Below are positions 26,684 through 34,944 of a DNA stretch of 58,824 nucleotides, piece after piece (position 1 is the stretch's first letter; each line of letters begins with the position of its first letter). Below the pieces are notes generated by a model. The model worked only from the letters and a program-made list of their open reading frames with translations. It was not told the origin of the DNA and did no database searches. The stretch is taken from the NCBI GenBank assembly GCA_964550025.1, contig CAZJYI010000063.1, forward strand, positions 1 through 58,824, written 5' to 3'. The translations under genes were made by a program, and so were the position numbers. Source of the DNA: CAZJYI01 sp964550025. GTDB taxonomy: Bacteria > Verrucomicrobiota > Kiritimatiellia > UBA8416 > CAYOBW01.

Positions 26684-27652
26684 ATGCCGAGACCGAGGTT
26701 CGCGTACTTTGCTGCCGATGCGCTCCTGTCACCCCTGCGCCTTGAGGCCCGGAAGACAGGCGATGCCGGACCGGCACCGGGTCTGGTGCGCCTGGTGCTG
26801 CCGGAGGTGCAGGTTGCGGGTGGCGGGATGCCCTCGCGGCTGGCCGTCCACACATCGCCCCGCACTCCTTTCGGTCCCTCGGAGTCCCAGTTGCTGGCGC
26901 TTCTTCCCTGTTCGCTCGACGAGGCCGTTCGCGTCGTCGGCGATGCGTTGTCTCTGCCCGCTACCATCGCCAGGGGGCGGAATCGGCCCGAGCGCGCAGG
27001 CACGGCCGTCATCGGCTTGCACGAGCTCGCGAAGCTGCACGCCGCCGTGACGAAGGGGGCGTTCGAAGACGCCGTCCTGGTGTCCTGCTTCATTCGGCCC
27101 GGCCAGGTGTACGCCGCGCGTGTGCCGCGAGGCGCACCCCTCGGCGAGGTCTTGGCGGCCCTGCCCGAGGTGAAGGCTCACATGGCCGACTGCCCCCACG
27201 ACGGTCCCCTGAACCCGCTCATCGGTGATCCGGTCGATCTCTCGCAACCGTGCCGCGCTCCCCACAGCCTTGTCAGTTTCCCCGGCAACGGCTATGCGCT
27301 CGCGCCCGTCCGATCGTTCCTGTTTCCTTTCCCCACCTTCAATCGAACGCTCGCCATGCGCGAGGGCACCGCGGAGCCCGGCCCGCCCGGGCCCTGCTCG
27401 AACTGTCTGGCCTGTGTGCGATACTGCCCCGCGGGCATTCAGCCCTCGCTGATCTACCACTATCTTGCCGCCGGAAAGCAGGAGGATGCCCTGCCGCTGG
27501 GGTTGTCCCGGTGCACAGAGTGCGGCTGGTGCAGCTTCGTTTGCCCGTCGCGCCTCCCGCTCTGCAGGCAGATGTCGGCCGGCATAGCCGCTCTTGTGGC
27601 CGAGGAGGCCGAGCGGGAGGACACAGAGGCAGAGGAGGCCGGCGATGCGTAA
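26684..27652 (+). CDS. RnfC/NqrA-like subunit with two 4Fe-4S clusters
   Basis: ATG 26684 is preferred to upstream codons because GAGGGA precedes it by 5-6 nt. The 322-residue protein carries two ferredoxin motifs near its end: Cys238-241-244-248 (CSNCLACVRYCP) and Cys277-280-283-287 (CTECGWCSFVCPSRLPL). Both are typical of RnfC. The N-terminal part is shorter than in RnfC or NqrA (usually above 430 residues), and I see no obvious NADH/FMN Rossmann segment. NqrA proteins lack such clusters, while the complex here ends with an NqrF-type subunit. The protein therefore looks like a hybrid or intermediate form. It would sit on the cytoplasmic face of the membrane core encoded downstream. It overlaps the next gene by 8 nt. 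Confidence 0.82.
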   Translation: MPRPRFAYFAADALLSPLRLEARKTGDAGPAPGLVRLVLPEVQVAGGGMPSRLAVHTSPRTPFGPSESQLLALLPCSLDEAVRVVGDALSLPATIARGRNRPERAGTAVIGLHELAKLHAAVTKGAFEDAVLVSCFIRPGQVYAARVPRGAPLGEVLAALPEVKAHMADCPHDGPLNPLIGDPVDLSQPCRAPHSLVSFPGNGYALAPVRSFLFPFPTFNRTLAMREGTAEPGPPGPCSNCLACVRYCPAGIQPSLIYHYLAAGKQEDALPLGLSRCTECGWCSFVCPSRLPLCRQMSAGIAALVAEEAEREDTEAEEAGDA

Positions 27653-28562
27653 ACGTCTCGAACGCAACGACATCCTGCTGGCAGCCCTGGGCCTGCTCCT
27701 CTACGTGCCCGCCGTGGCGAAGTACGGCTACAGGCTCGAGGTCCTGCTGGCCCTCTCGCTTGTGATCGGCTTCGCGGTTGAGTTCGTTGCCGCCCGCCTG
27801 ACGCGTCGCACGCCCGACCGGTTCGGCTACGTGGCCTGGATCCTCCTGCCCCTGGTCTTTCCGCCTGCCTTGCCGGTGTGGATGGCAGCGGTATCGATCC
27901 TGTTCTGCCTCGTTGTGTCGGTGGCCTTCTTCGGCGGCTACGGGCGGCATCCCGTGGCGCCCGTCGCCGTGGGCTGGGCCTTCGCGCGTTTGAGCTTCCC
28001 GAACACGTTCGGATTCTCGTGGTCTCTGCCGTTTCCCGGCCTGGGCATGGGCTTCCGCACCTGGACGGCGAACATGCCCGTGGTTGACCACCCCCTTCAG
28101 TACCTCGGCGCCCATGCCGACACAGCGTTGACCGCGATGCTGCGGGGCGAGTTCCCGCTACCCCCCGCCTCGGCCGTCCCGCTCGTCGTTATTGTCTCCG
28201 GGATCGTGCTCCTGGCACTGCGGGCCGTCTCTTTCCGTACATGCCTCGCGTTTCTGGGCACGCTGTTTGTGCTCGCGATCAGCTTCCCGCGCTTCATGGG
28301 GGAACCGTGGCCGCACACGCTCTTTGTCGGCGACCTGCTCTTCGCCGCGTTCTTTGTGCTGTCCGACGAGAGGATCTGTGCCCGGACGGCCAATGGCCGC
28401 TGGCTGACCGGCATCCTGGCGGGGGGCGTCGCATTCCTCATTCGCTACGGGGCGTCTGTTCCGGGCGGCGTCTACTTCGCCGTGCTCTTCGCCAACATCT
28501 TCTCTCCGATCATAGACGAGCTCGTGCTCAAGGCACAGGCGCGCAGGGAGGTCCCGGCGTGA
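27645..28562 (+). CDS. NqrB/RnfD-like membrane flavoprotein subunit
   Basis: ATG 27645 follows GAGGAGG and lies inside the end of the previous gene. The 305 residues are mostly membrane helices of the NqrB/RnfD family (FGGYGRHPVAPVAVGWAF, FVGDLLFAAFFVLSDERI, FAVLFANIFSPIIDEL). In this family FMN is bound to a threonine in an S-G-A-T motif. The corresponding place here reads HADTALTAM, so Thr160 may be the attachment site although the usual SGA before it is lost. Together with the NqrC/RnfG, NqrD/RnfE and NqrE/RnfA homologues it forms the ion-translocating core. The stop TGA overlaps the GTG of the next gene. Confidence 0.85.
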   Translation: MRKRLERNDILLAALGLLLYVPAVAKYGYRLEVLLALSLVIGFAVEFVAARLTRRTPDRFGYVAWILLPLVFPPALPVWMAAVSILFCLVVSVAFFGGYGRHPVAPVAVGWAFARLSFPNTFGFSWSLPFPGLGMGFRTWTANMPVVDHPLQYLGAHADTALTAMLRGEFPLPPASAVPLVVIVSGIVLLALRAVSFRTCLAFLGTLFVLAISFPRFMGEPWPHTLFVGDLLFAAFFVLSDERICARTANGRWLTGILAGGVAFLIRYGASVPGGVYFAVLFANIFSPIIDELVLKAQARREVPA

Positions 28563-29137
28563 ACAAAGAAGTGCGTATGACGGTCTTTCTGCTCGTCACC
28601 ACCACGGTGTGCACGCTGCTGTTGGCGGGAGCCAACGCAATGTACGAGCGGGCCTTTGCGCGTTTCAATGTCCGCCTCTACGGTACCATCCTCGACCTCT
28701 TTGGCATCCAGGCTTCGCCTACCGAGGTCGAAAACGTGTTTGCGGAGCACTTCGAGACGAAACCCGTCGGTTCCACCGTGTACTATGTTTCAAAGCACAA
28801 AGAACCGGGTGCGGTGGTCTTCAAGTCGGAAGGGCCCGGCCTGTGGAGCCGTATCGAACTGCTGCTGGCCGTCAACCCCGATCGCAAGACGCTTCTCGGG
28901 ATGCGCGTGCTTTCGCAGGCCGAGACGCCCGGCCTGGGGGGACGCATTTCCGAACCCGCCTTCCAGGAAGCCTTTCGCGGACTGCGGGTGCGTCCCGAAA
29001 TGGAAATCGTCAAGTTCGCCATGGCCGACAACCAGGTCGACGCCATCTCGGGCGCGACCCGCACGGGGGATGGCGTGGAAGCGATCGTCAATCGCGGTAT
29101 CGCTGAAATGGACCAGGCGCTGGGGGAGGTGCAGTAG
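28559..29137 (+). CDS. NqrC/RnfG-like FMN-binding subunit
   Basis: GTG 28559 overlaps the previous stop (GTGA) and has GGGAGG upstream. The 192-residue protein has one N-terminal membrane helix (TVFLLVTTTVCTLLLAGA) and a periplasmic FMN-binding domain with GMRVLSQAETPGLGGRI and the attachment motif DAISGATRTG. Thr167 is the predicted FMN-phosphoester residue. The canonical SGAT supports a working flavin relay in this complex. In Rnf and Nqr complexes this subunit passes electrons between NqrB/RnfD and other carriers at the periplasmic side. Confidence 0.9.
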   Translation: MNKEVRMTVFLLVTTTVCTLLLAGANAMYERAFARFNVRLYGTILDLFGIQASPTEVENVFAEHFETKPVGSTVYYVSKHKEPGAVVFKSEGPGLWSRIELLLAVNPDRKTLLGMRVLSQAETPGLGGRISEPAFQEAFRGLRVRPEMEIVKFAMADNQVDAISGATRTGDGVEAIVNRGIAEMDQALGEVQ

Positions 29138-29833
29138 GTGGCTGAGCAGGCACAACTTCGCGTTCCGAAGACGGGCTACCGCCTCTTTCGCACGAAGAGC
29201 TGGGGCGTCTTCGCCGAGGGGGTCTGGCACAACAACCCGATCTTCGGCATGATGCTCGGATTGTGCTCGACGCTGGCCGTTACCAACCTCATGGCCAATG
29301 CCCTCGTCATGTGCCTCTCCGTCATCCTCGTGCTCATCGTCAACTCCTGGGTCATCTCGCTGCTCCGCAACCACATCCCCGAGCGCGTGCGCATGATCAC
29401 CTACATGCTGATCACCTCCTCGCTCGTGATCACCGTCGACATGATGCTCAAGATCTTCCTGCCCGAGACCAGCAAGGCGCTGGGCCCGTACGTCGCGCTG
29501 ATCATCACCAACTGCATCATCATGGGGCGGGCCGAGGCCTTCGCCATGAACAACCCGCCCGGCGTCTGCGTGGCCGATGCGCTGGGCGTGGGCCTGGGCT
29601 ACACGTTCTCGCTGATGACATTGGCCTTTGTGCGCGAGATACTGGGTTTCGGCACGATCTTCGGTTGGCAGGTCCTGCCCGGGAGCGTGACCCCGATGCA
29701 GCTCTTCGCCATACCGCCGGGCGCCTTCTTCACGCTGGGCGTCTTCATTCTCGTGGTCAACATTATCCGCCGCAAGGGCGAGCCGGAAGGCGAATCGAAA
29801 GAGGGAGGCTGCGGACAATGCGAATCATGCTGA
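29138..29833 (+). CDS. NqrD/RnfE-like integral membrane subunit
   Basis: GTG 29138 directly follows the previous stop and has GGGGGAGG upstream. The 231 residues comprise about six helices with the family motifs MLGLCSTLAVTN and IITNCIIMGRAEAFA. The two membrane cysteines belong to the Fe-S site that NqrD and NqrE (or RnfE and RnfA) share in the membrane centre. The last residues, GGCGQCESC, add three cysteines in C-x2-C-x2-C spacing. I do not know this tail from typical NqrD or RnfE. It overlaps the next gene by 16 nt. Confidence 0.92.
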   Translation: MAEQAQLRVPKTGYRLFRTKSWGVFAEGVWHNNPIFGMMLGLCSTLAVTNLMANALVMCLSVILVLIVNSWVISLLRNHIPERVRMITYMLITSSLVITVDMMLKIFLPETSKALGPYVALIITNCIIMGRAEAFAMNNPPGVCVADALGVGLGYTFSLMTLAFVREILGFGTIFGWQVLPGSVTPMQLFAIPPGAFFTLGVFILVVNIIRRKGEPEGESKEGGCGQCESC

Positions 29834-30396
29834 TGCTCTTCGCCTCGATCATCACAAGCAACATCGCCCTGACCTACTTCCTGGGCATGTGCCCTTTCGT
29901 TACGATCTCGCGCAACATCGGCGTCGCCGCCGGCATGGGCGTGGCCGTGACGGTCGTGATGACGCTGACGGCCACCGCCAACTGGGCCATCGACACGCTG
30001 ATCCTGCAGCCGCTCGGCCTGGGTTTCCTGCAGTTCCTGGTCTTCATCGTCACCATCGCCACGATCGTGCAGATCCTCGAGATGGTGATCGACCGCTACT
30101 CCCCGAAGCTCTACCACGCGTTCGGGATCTTCCTGCCCCTCATCACCGTCAATTGCGCCATCCTGGGCATCTCCCTTTTCATGGTCCTGCGGTCGTACGG
30201 CTTCGTGCAGACCCTCGTTTACAGTTTCGGTTCCGGCCTGGGGTGGACGCTGGCGATCGTCACGATGGGCGCGTTGCGCAAGCGGCTGGCGTTCAGCAAT
30301 CCGCCCTCGGGCTTTGGCGACATGGGGATAACGGCCATCCTGGCCGGCTTCATGGCATTGGCATTTCTCGGGTTTTCAGGGATGGCGAGCTTATGA
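29818..30396 (+). CDS. NqrE/RnfA-like integral membrane subunit
   Basis: ATG 29818 follows GAGGGAGG. The 192-residue protein has six helices with the inverted-topology family motifs ITSNIALTYFLGMCPF and LITVNCAILGISLF. Their cysteines complete the intramembrane Fe-S centre with the NqrD-like partner. The strong match leaves little doubt about the family. Whether it pumps sodium or protons cannot be read from the sequence. Its stop overlaps the next start (ATGA). Confidence 0.93.
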   Translation: MRIMLMLFASIITSNIALTYFLGMCPFVTISRNIGVAAGMGVAVTVVMTLTATANWAIDTLILQPLGLGFLQFLVFIVTIATIVQILEMVIDRYSPKLYHAFGIFLPLITVNCAILGISLFMVLRSYGFVQTLVYSFGSGLGWTLAIVTMGALRKRLAFSNPPSGFGDMGITAILAGFMALAFLGFSGMASL

Positions 30397-31469
30397 TTCT
30401 CTCCGCACTCGTTTTCATGAACGGATTCGCGCTGGTGATCTGCGCGCTCCTGATCTTCATGGACCGCGTCGTGTCCAACTACGGCCCCTGCAAGATCACG
30501 ATCAACGACGACAAGGAGTTCGAGGCCAGGGGCGGGCAGTCCCTGCTGCGCATGCTGCAGGAGAACAAGTACTTCATCCCCTCCGCCTGCGGCGGCAAGG
30601 GCACCTGCGGGTACTGCCGCGTGAAGGTGACCGACGGCGGCGGTCCGGCCATCCCGACCGAGGCCCTCATCCTCGGTTCGCGCGAGTTGCGCGACGGCTT
30701 CCGCCTCGCCTGCCAGCTTCGCGTCAAGAACGACCTGCGCATCGATATTCCGCCCGAGTACCTGGAGATCCGCGAGTACGGCGGCGAGATCGCGCTGACC
30801 GAGTTGGTGACCTCCGACATCCGCCGCATCCGCATCAAGCTGCTGGACGAGGAGCCGCTGTCCTACAAGCCGGGGCAATACGTCCAGGTGCGTATCGATC
30901 ACGATGGCGGAACGGACTTCCGTGCCTACTCCATGGCCTCGACGCCCGACGATGGCGGGGAAATCGAGCTCAACGTCAAGCGCATCCCCGACGGGCTGGG
31001 GTCGGGATACCTGCATTCGCTCGAGCAGGGGGACCACCTCGAGCTCTCCGGCCCCTACGGCGACTTCTTCCTGCGCACCGACTCCGACCGCACCATCGTC
31101 TGCGTCGCCGGCGGCGTGGGGCTGGCGCCGCTCAAGTCGATCGTTCTGTACTGGCAGGCCCACCAGACACACCGCAGAATCGAACTGTACTACGGGGCGC
31201 GCACCACGGCCGATCTCTATGACCACGAGCAGTTTGCCGCCCTCGCGGCGGAGCACGAGAACTTCCACTACTACCCCGCGCTGTCCGAGACGGACGAAAA
31301 CTGGCAGGGCGAAAAGGGCTTCATCCACACCGTGATCGACGCGCGCCGCGACGCCGACGATCCCGCCGAAGCCTACCTGTGCGGCCCGCCGATCATGATC
31401 GAAGCCGTGATGGGCGTCCTGCGCGCGAAGAACATCCCGGATGAGAGGATCTGGTATGACAAGTTCTAG
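30393..31469 (+). CDS. NqrF-like NADH-oxidising subunit (2Fe-2S + FAD)
   Basis: The 358-residue protein has an N-terminal membrane helix (LVFMNGFALVICALLIFM). A plant-type 2Fe-2S domain follows with Cys66, Cys72, Cys75 and Cys107 (ACGGKGTCGYC ... RLACQ). The ferredoxin-NADP reductase-like module has RAYSMAST for FAD, GGVGLAPLKS for NADH and a C-terminal YLCGPPIMIEAV. In Na+-NQR this subunit oxidises NADH and starts the electron path; in Rnf it is replaced by RnfB. Its presence beside an RnfC-like Fe-S protein is the unusual feature of this operon. It overlaps the ferritin-like gene by 14 nt. Confidence 0.92.
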   Translation: MILSALVFMNGFALVICALLIFMDRVVSNYGPCKITINDDKEFEARGGQSLLRMLQENKYFIPSACGGKGTCGYCRVKVTDGGGPAIPTEALILGSRELRDGFRLACQLRVKNDLRIDIPPEYLEIREYGGEIALTELVTSDIRRIRIKLLDEEPLSYKPGQYVQVRIDHDGGTDFRAYSMASTPDDGGEIELNVKRIPDGLGSGYLHSLEQGDHLELSGPYGDFFLRTDSDRTIVCVAGGVGLAPLKSIVLYWQAHQTHRRIELYYGARTTADLYDHEQFAALAAEHENFHYYPALSETDENWQGEKGFIHTVIDARRDADDPAEAYLCGPPIMIEAVMGVLRAKNIPDERIWYDKF

Positions 31470-31890
31470 CTCCCACCCCTACTTGACCTGCCGCGAGTTT
31501 CTCGACATGGCGATCGCGTTCGAACGCGACTCGGCCGACTTTTACCGCGATTTGCAGAACACGACGGAAGGCGCCGCGCGGGAGCTCCTGGCCGTTCTCG
31601 AAAGACAGGAGCGAGAGCACGAGCGCGTCTTGCGGCAGTTCGTTCCCGAAAACCCGAACGCGATGATCCAGTTTCCCCCCGAACTGGGCAGCGGGTTGCC
31701 TGACGCACCCGCGGCGGGCATCAGTGTCGCCGAACTGCTCGAGCTCGCAATCAAGCGGGAACGACATACGATCGATGCCTATCGCGCGGCCGCCCGCGCC
31801 GTCGGCGGCCCGTTTCACGATCTGGCGGAGGGACTTGCCAATTTCGAAGAAGAACATGAAGACAGTCTAAAAAGCATGAGGTCCGTATGA
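31456..31890 (+). CDS. Ferritin-like diiron protein (rubrerythrin family, no rubredoxin domain)
   Basis: ATG 31456 lies inside the end of the NqrF gene and follows GAGAGGA. The 144-residue protein is a four-helix bundle with two E...ExxH sets: FERDSADFYRDL with ERQEREHERV, and IKRERHTIDAY with FEEEHEDSL. These can bind two irons. No CxxC rubredoxin knuckles are present, so an external electron donor would be needed. Rubrerythrin-like proteins reduce peroxide or store iron in anaerobes. Placement inside a respiratory operon suggests protection of the cytochromes or Fe-S subunits; that is inference. Its stop overlaps the next start (ATGA). Confidence 0.83.
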   Translation: MTSSSSHPYLTCREFLDMAIAFERDSADFYRDLQNTTEGAARELLAVLERQEREHERVLRQFVPENPNAMIQFPPELGSGLPDAPAAGISVAELLELAIKRERHTIDAYRAAARAVGGPFHDLAEGLANFEEEHEDSLKSMRSV

Positions 31891-33236
31891 GAGACACGAC
31901 CGTTCGAACGCTGATCCTGCTGCAGGTGCTGATCGTGCTTGGGATCGTGAAGGCCGCGCAGGTCATGCGCAAGGAACCCAAGTGCCCGTCCACGTCGTCG
32001 GCGATCGTGAGCAAAGACTCGCACCAGTGTGTGGTTTGTCACGCCAAGAAGACCCCGGCCATCGTGGCGCAGTGGGAGAAGAGCTCGCACGCCAAGGCCG
32101 GCGTCGGCTGCTACGAATGCCACGCCGCCAAGGAGGGGGAGATCGACGCCATCGATCACTTCGACAAGCACGTCGCGACGATCGTGTCGCCGAAGGACTG
32201 CGGTTCGTGCCACCAGGTCGAGGCGGAGCAGTTCCTGGCGTCCCACCACGCCAAGGGCGGCGAGGTGCTGGGATCGCTCGACAACTACCTCGGCGAGGTG
32301 GTCGAAGGCTTCGGCGCCAGCGTTTCCGGCTGCCAGCAATGCCACGGCTCGATCGTCCAGGTGACCACCAACGGCCAGCTTTCCGCCGACACATGGCCCA
32401 ACTTCGGCATCGGGCGCGTTAACCCCGACGGCACCGCGGGCTCGTGCTCGTCCTGCCATTCGCGGCATAACTTCTCCGTGGCCCAGGCACGGGCGCCCGA
32501 GACCTGCGGCAAGTGCCATATGGGCCCCGACCATCCGCAGAAGGAGGTCTACGAGGAGTCCAAGCACGCCATCGCCTACCGTGCGCACATGGGCGAGATG
32601 AACATGGGCCACTCGCAGTGGATCGTCGGCAAAGACTACAGCGCCGCGCCGACCTGCGCCTCGTGCCACGTGTCCGCCACGCCCAACCAGGGGCGCACAC
32701 ACGATATCGGCCTGCGTCTCTCCTGGAACATCCGCGCGCCCATTTCGAAGCACACGAAGGACTGGGAAACGAAACGCAAGGCGATGCAGGAAGTCTGCAT
32801 GAACTGCCACAACCAGAAGTACGTCGAGAACTTCTACACGCAGTTCGACGCCGGGGTCGAGCTGTACAACAACAAGTTCGCCAAGCCGGGCAAGGAGATC
32901 ATGGACAAGCTGCGCGCGGCCGGCAAACTCGACGATACCCCCTTCAACGAGAAGATCGAGTGGACCTGGTTCTACCTCTGGCACCACGAGGGGCGGCGCG
33001 CCCGCAACGGCATCGCCATGATGGGACCGGATTACGTGCAGTGGCACGGCTTCTACGACATCGCGGAACGCTTCTACATGGAGATGGTCCACGAGGCCGA
33101 GGAGCTGCTGCCCGGCGTCACCGACGAGATCCTCGCGCGGCCCGAACACAAATGGTTCAAACAGAAGCTGACGCCGGAGGAGCGCGAAGGCGTCCGCGAT
33201 TTCTACAAGCGTCGCTACGACCAAACGGCAATGTGA
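31887..33236 (+). CDS. Octaheme c-type cytochrome of the hydroxylamine oxidoreductase (HAO) family
   Basis: The 449-residue protein has an N-terminal membrane anchor or uncleaved signal (TLILLQVLIVLGIV). Eight CxxCH motifs have first cysteines at 48, 75, 105, 149, 187, 207, 257 and 304. After the last heme it carries the HAO-family block WHHEGRRARNGIAMMGPDY followed by VQWHGFY. Heme 4 is the catalytic heme in this family. Tyr383 of that block is a candidate for the tyrosine that cross-links it in true hydroxylamine-oxidising enzymes; an alignment is required to confirm this. Family members either oxidise hydroxylamine or hydrazine, or reduce nitrite or hydroxylamine. The protein would act in the periplasm. 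The next gene starts 1 nt after its stop, so the bd-like protein is the probable electron partner. Confidence 0.9.
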   Translation: MRDTTVRTLILLQVLIVLGIVKAAQVMRKEPKCPSTSSAIVSKDSHQCVVCHAKKTPAIVAQWEKSSHAKAGVGCYECHAAKEGEIDAIDHFDKHVATIVSPKDCGSCHQVEAEQFLASHHAKGGEVLGSLDNYLGEVVEGFGASVSGCQQCHGSIVQVTTNGQLSADTWPNFGIGRVNPDGTAGSCSSCHSRHNFSVAQARAPETCGKCHMGPDHPQKEVYEESKHAIAYRAHMGEMNMGHSQWIVGKDYSAAPTCASCHVSATPNQGRTHDIGLRLSWNIRAPISKHTKDWETKRKAMQEVCMNCHNQKYVENFYTQFDAGVELYNNKFAKPGKEIMDKLRAAGKLDDTPFNEKIEWTWFYLWHHEGRRARNGIAMMGPDYVQWHGFYDIAERFYMEMVHEAEELLPGVTDEILARPEHKWFKQKLTPEEREGVRDFYKRRYDQTAM

Positions 33237-33237
33237 C

Positions 33238-34788
33238 ATGAACTACCCCGTCTGGGATGTCTTCATCGGCTCCGGCCTGCTGATCGCCATCGTCTCGGTG
33301 GTGCACGTCTTCATTTCGCATTTCGCGGTGGGCGGCGGGCTCTTCCTGGTTGTGACCGAACAGCACGGCCTCGCGACCGGCGACCGGCCGATGCTCGACT
33401 GGCTCCGCAAACACACGAAGTTCTTCGTGTTGCTGACGGTCGTGATGGGGGCCGTCACCGGCGTCGGCATCTGGTTCACGGTCGGCCTGAACACCCCCGC
33501 CGGCACCAGCTCCCTGATACACTCCTTCGTGTGGGGATGGGCCATCGAGTGGGTGTTCTTCTTCCTCGAGATCACCGCGGCGCTCTTTTACCTCTATGGA
33601 TGGGACAAGGTGGACCGCAAGACCCACCTCATTTTCGGCTGGGTCTACTTCGCCGCCGCCTTCGCCAGCATGGTCATCATCAACGGCATCGTGACGTTCA
33701 TGCTCACGCCCGGCAGATGGCTGGCCACTCACGGCTTCTGGGACGGGTTCTTCAACCCGACCTACTGGCCCTCGCTTTTCATCCGCTTCGCCTTCTCCAT
33801 CGTCCTGGCCGGGCTGTACGCGCTGCTCACCGCCGCCTTTGTGCGTGACCGCGACGTGAAGGCCCGGCTGGTGAAGTGGTGCGCGCGTTGGGTCGTACCG
33901 TGCTTCGTCGCGCTGCCGCTCATCGGGCTGTGGTACGTACGGGCGATTCCCGCGGAGACCGCCGCCGCCATGTCCGGCAGGATGAACCTGGCCACCTTCT
34001 ACGCCGTGCTGACGGGTGCCGCGAGCGTCGCGACGCTCGCGCTGTTCGGGGTGGTCCTGCTCGAGTCCCGGCGGCTCTCGCTGGTTCTCAGCGTGCTGCC
34101 CATGGCGGGCGCCTTTGTCATGATGTGGGGCTTCGAGACCATTCGTGAGTCCCTCCGCAAACCCTATATCATCCAGGATTACCAGTACCTGACGCAGGTA
34201 TACGCCGACGGTAACGAGGGCCCCGGCGTCGTGACCTACGCTGACGTGGGGAGGGATGGCGTGCTGGCCACGTCCCGCTGGGCGAAGTACGCCGTCGCCG
34301 ACATTACCCCGGAGAACCGGGTTGACGTGGGGCGGGACGTGTTCCGTCTGCAGTGCCTGCAGTGCCACACGCCGTATCGTTTCAGGTCCATGGCTGACAA
34401 GCTCGAGGAAAAGCAGTGGCGGCACGAGACTCTCTCGGAGATGCTGGACCGCCTCCAGTATATGCAGAACGGCGTGATGCCGCCTTTCAATGGTAAGCCA
34501 CAGGAGAAAGAGGTCCTGATGGCCTACCTCGAGTCGCTCGTGCCCCCCCCGGAACCGGAGAAGATGACCGGCAGTATGCTGTTTGGATCGCACTGTGGGT
34601 CGTGCCACCGGATCGCGCCCGAAGACCCGGTCGTACGCTTCTGGCACGGCCTCGATACGCCGGCCGTCAGCAACCGCATCGCGAATCTCGACGGCCTGTT
34701 CTCGGGCATGCCGCCGTTCACCGGGACGCCGCGGGAGCAGGGACGGCTGGCGAAGTGGCTGGCGGGGAGTTTGAAGGAAGAGAAGTAA
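33238..34788 (+). CDS. Cytochrome bd-like membrane protein fused to two c-type heme domains
   Basis: About nine membrane helices (residues 1-320) resemble cytochrome bd subunit I (VVHVFISHFAVGGG, FVWGWAIEWVFFFLEITAALFYLYGWD, MVIINGIVTFMLTPG). The loop of true quinol oxidases is not obvious. The C-terminal 170 residues add two CxxCH sites, Cys373-His377 (CLQCH) and Cys453-His457 (CGSCH), each followed by a Met-containing MPPF segment typical of class I cytochrome c. Similar bd-like proteins with heme c domains are known from Nitrospira and relatives, where their role is unproven. Here the protein may carry electrons between the quinone pool and the octaheme cytochrome encoded 1 nt upstream. 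Total length is 516 residues. Confidence 0.82.
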   Translation: MNYPVWDVFIGSGLLIAIVSVVHVFISHFAVGGGLFLVVTEQHGLATGDRPMLDWLRKHTKFFVLLTVVMGAVTGVGIWFTVGLNTPAGTSSLIHSFVWGWAIEWVFFFLEITAALFYLYGWDKVDRKTHLIFGWVYFAAAFASMVIINGIVTFMLTPGRWLATHGFWDGFFNPTYWPSLFIRFAFSIVLAGLYALLTAAFVRDRDVKARLVKWCARWVVPCFVALPLIGLWYVRAIPAETAAAMSGRMNLATFYAVLTGAASVATLALFGVVLLESRRLSLVLSVLPMAGAFVMMWGFETIRESLRKPYIIQDYQYLTQVYADGNEGPGVVTYADVGRDGVLATSRWAKYAVADITPENRVDVGRDVFRLQCLQCHTPYRFRSMADKLEEKQWRHETLSEMLDRLQYMQNGVMPPFNGKPQEKEVLMAYLESLVPPPEPEKMTGSMLFGSHCGSCHRIAPEDPVVRFWHGLDTPAVSNRIANLDGLFSGMPPFTGTPREQGRLAKWLAGSLKEEK

Positions 34789-34905
34789 TCAGTGACCAGT
34801 AATCAGTGACCAGTAATCAGTGATCAGTAATCGGTGGGGATCTTGATCGTGGCTGTTCCCCGCACTGATAACTGATGACTGATAACTGATCACTCACGCG
34901 AGTGT
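34789..34905. repeat. Heptamer tract (TAATCAG/TGACCAG), forward then inverted
   Basis: Tandem 7-nt units (TAATCAG, TGACCAG, TAATCAG, TGACCAG, TGATCAG) are followed after a GGGGATC loop region by inverted units (CTGATAACTGATGACTG). It separates the last two genes of the respiratory cluster and could form a long hairpin. Confidence 0.85.
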
Positions 34906-34944
34906 TCGGCGGACAACCGCCCCATCTACGGTGAGGAGCATACC

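Noticed and set aside
30219..34647. Several long minus-strand open frames across the respiratory operon
   Set aside because: They mirror the overlapping plus-strand genes with clear motifs and have His/Arg/Asp-rich compositions typical of shadow frames.
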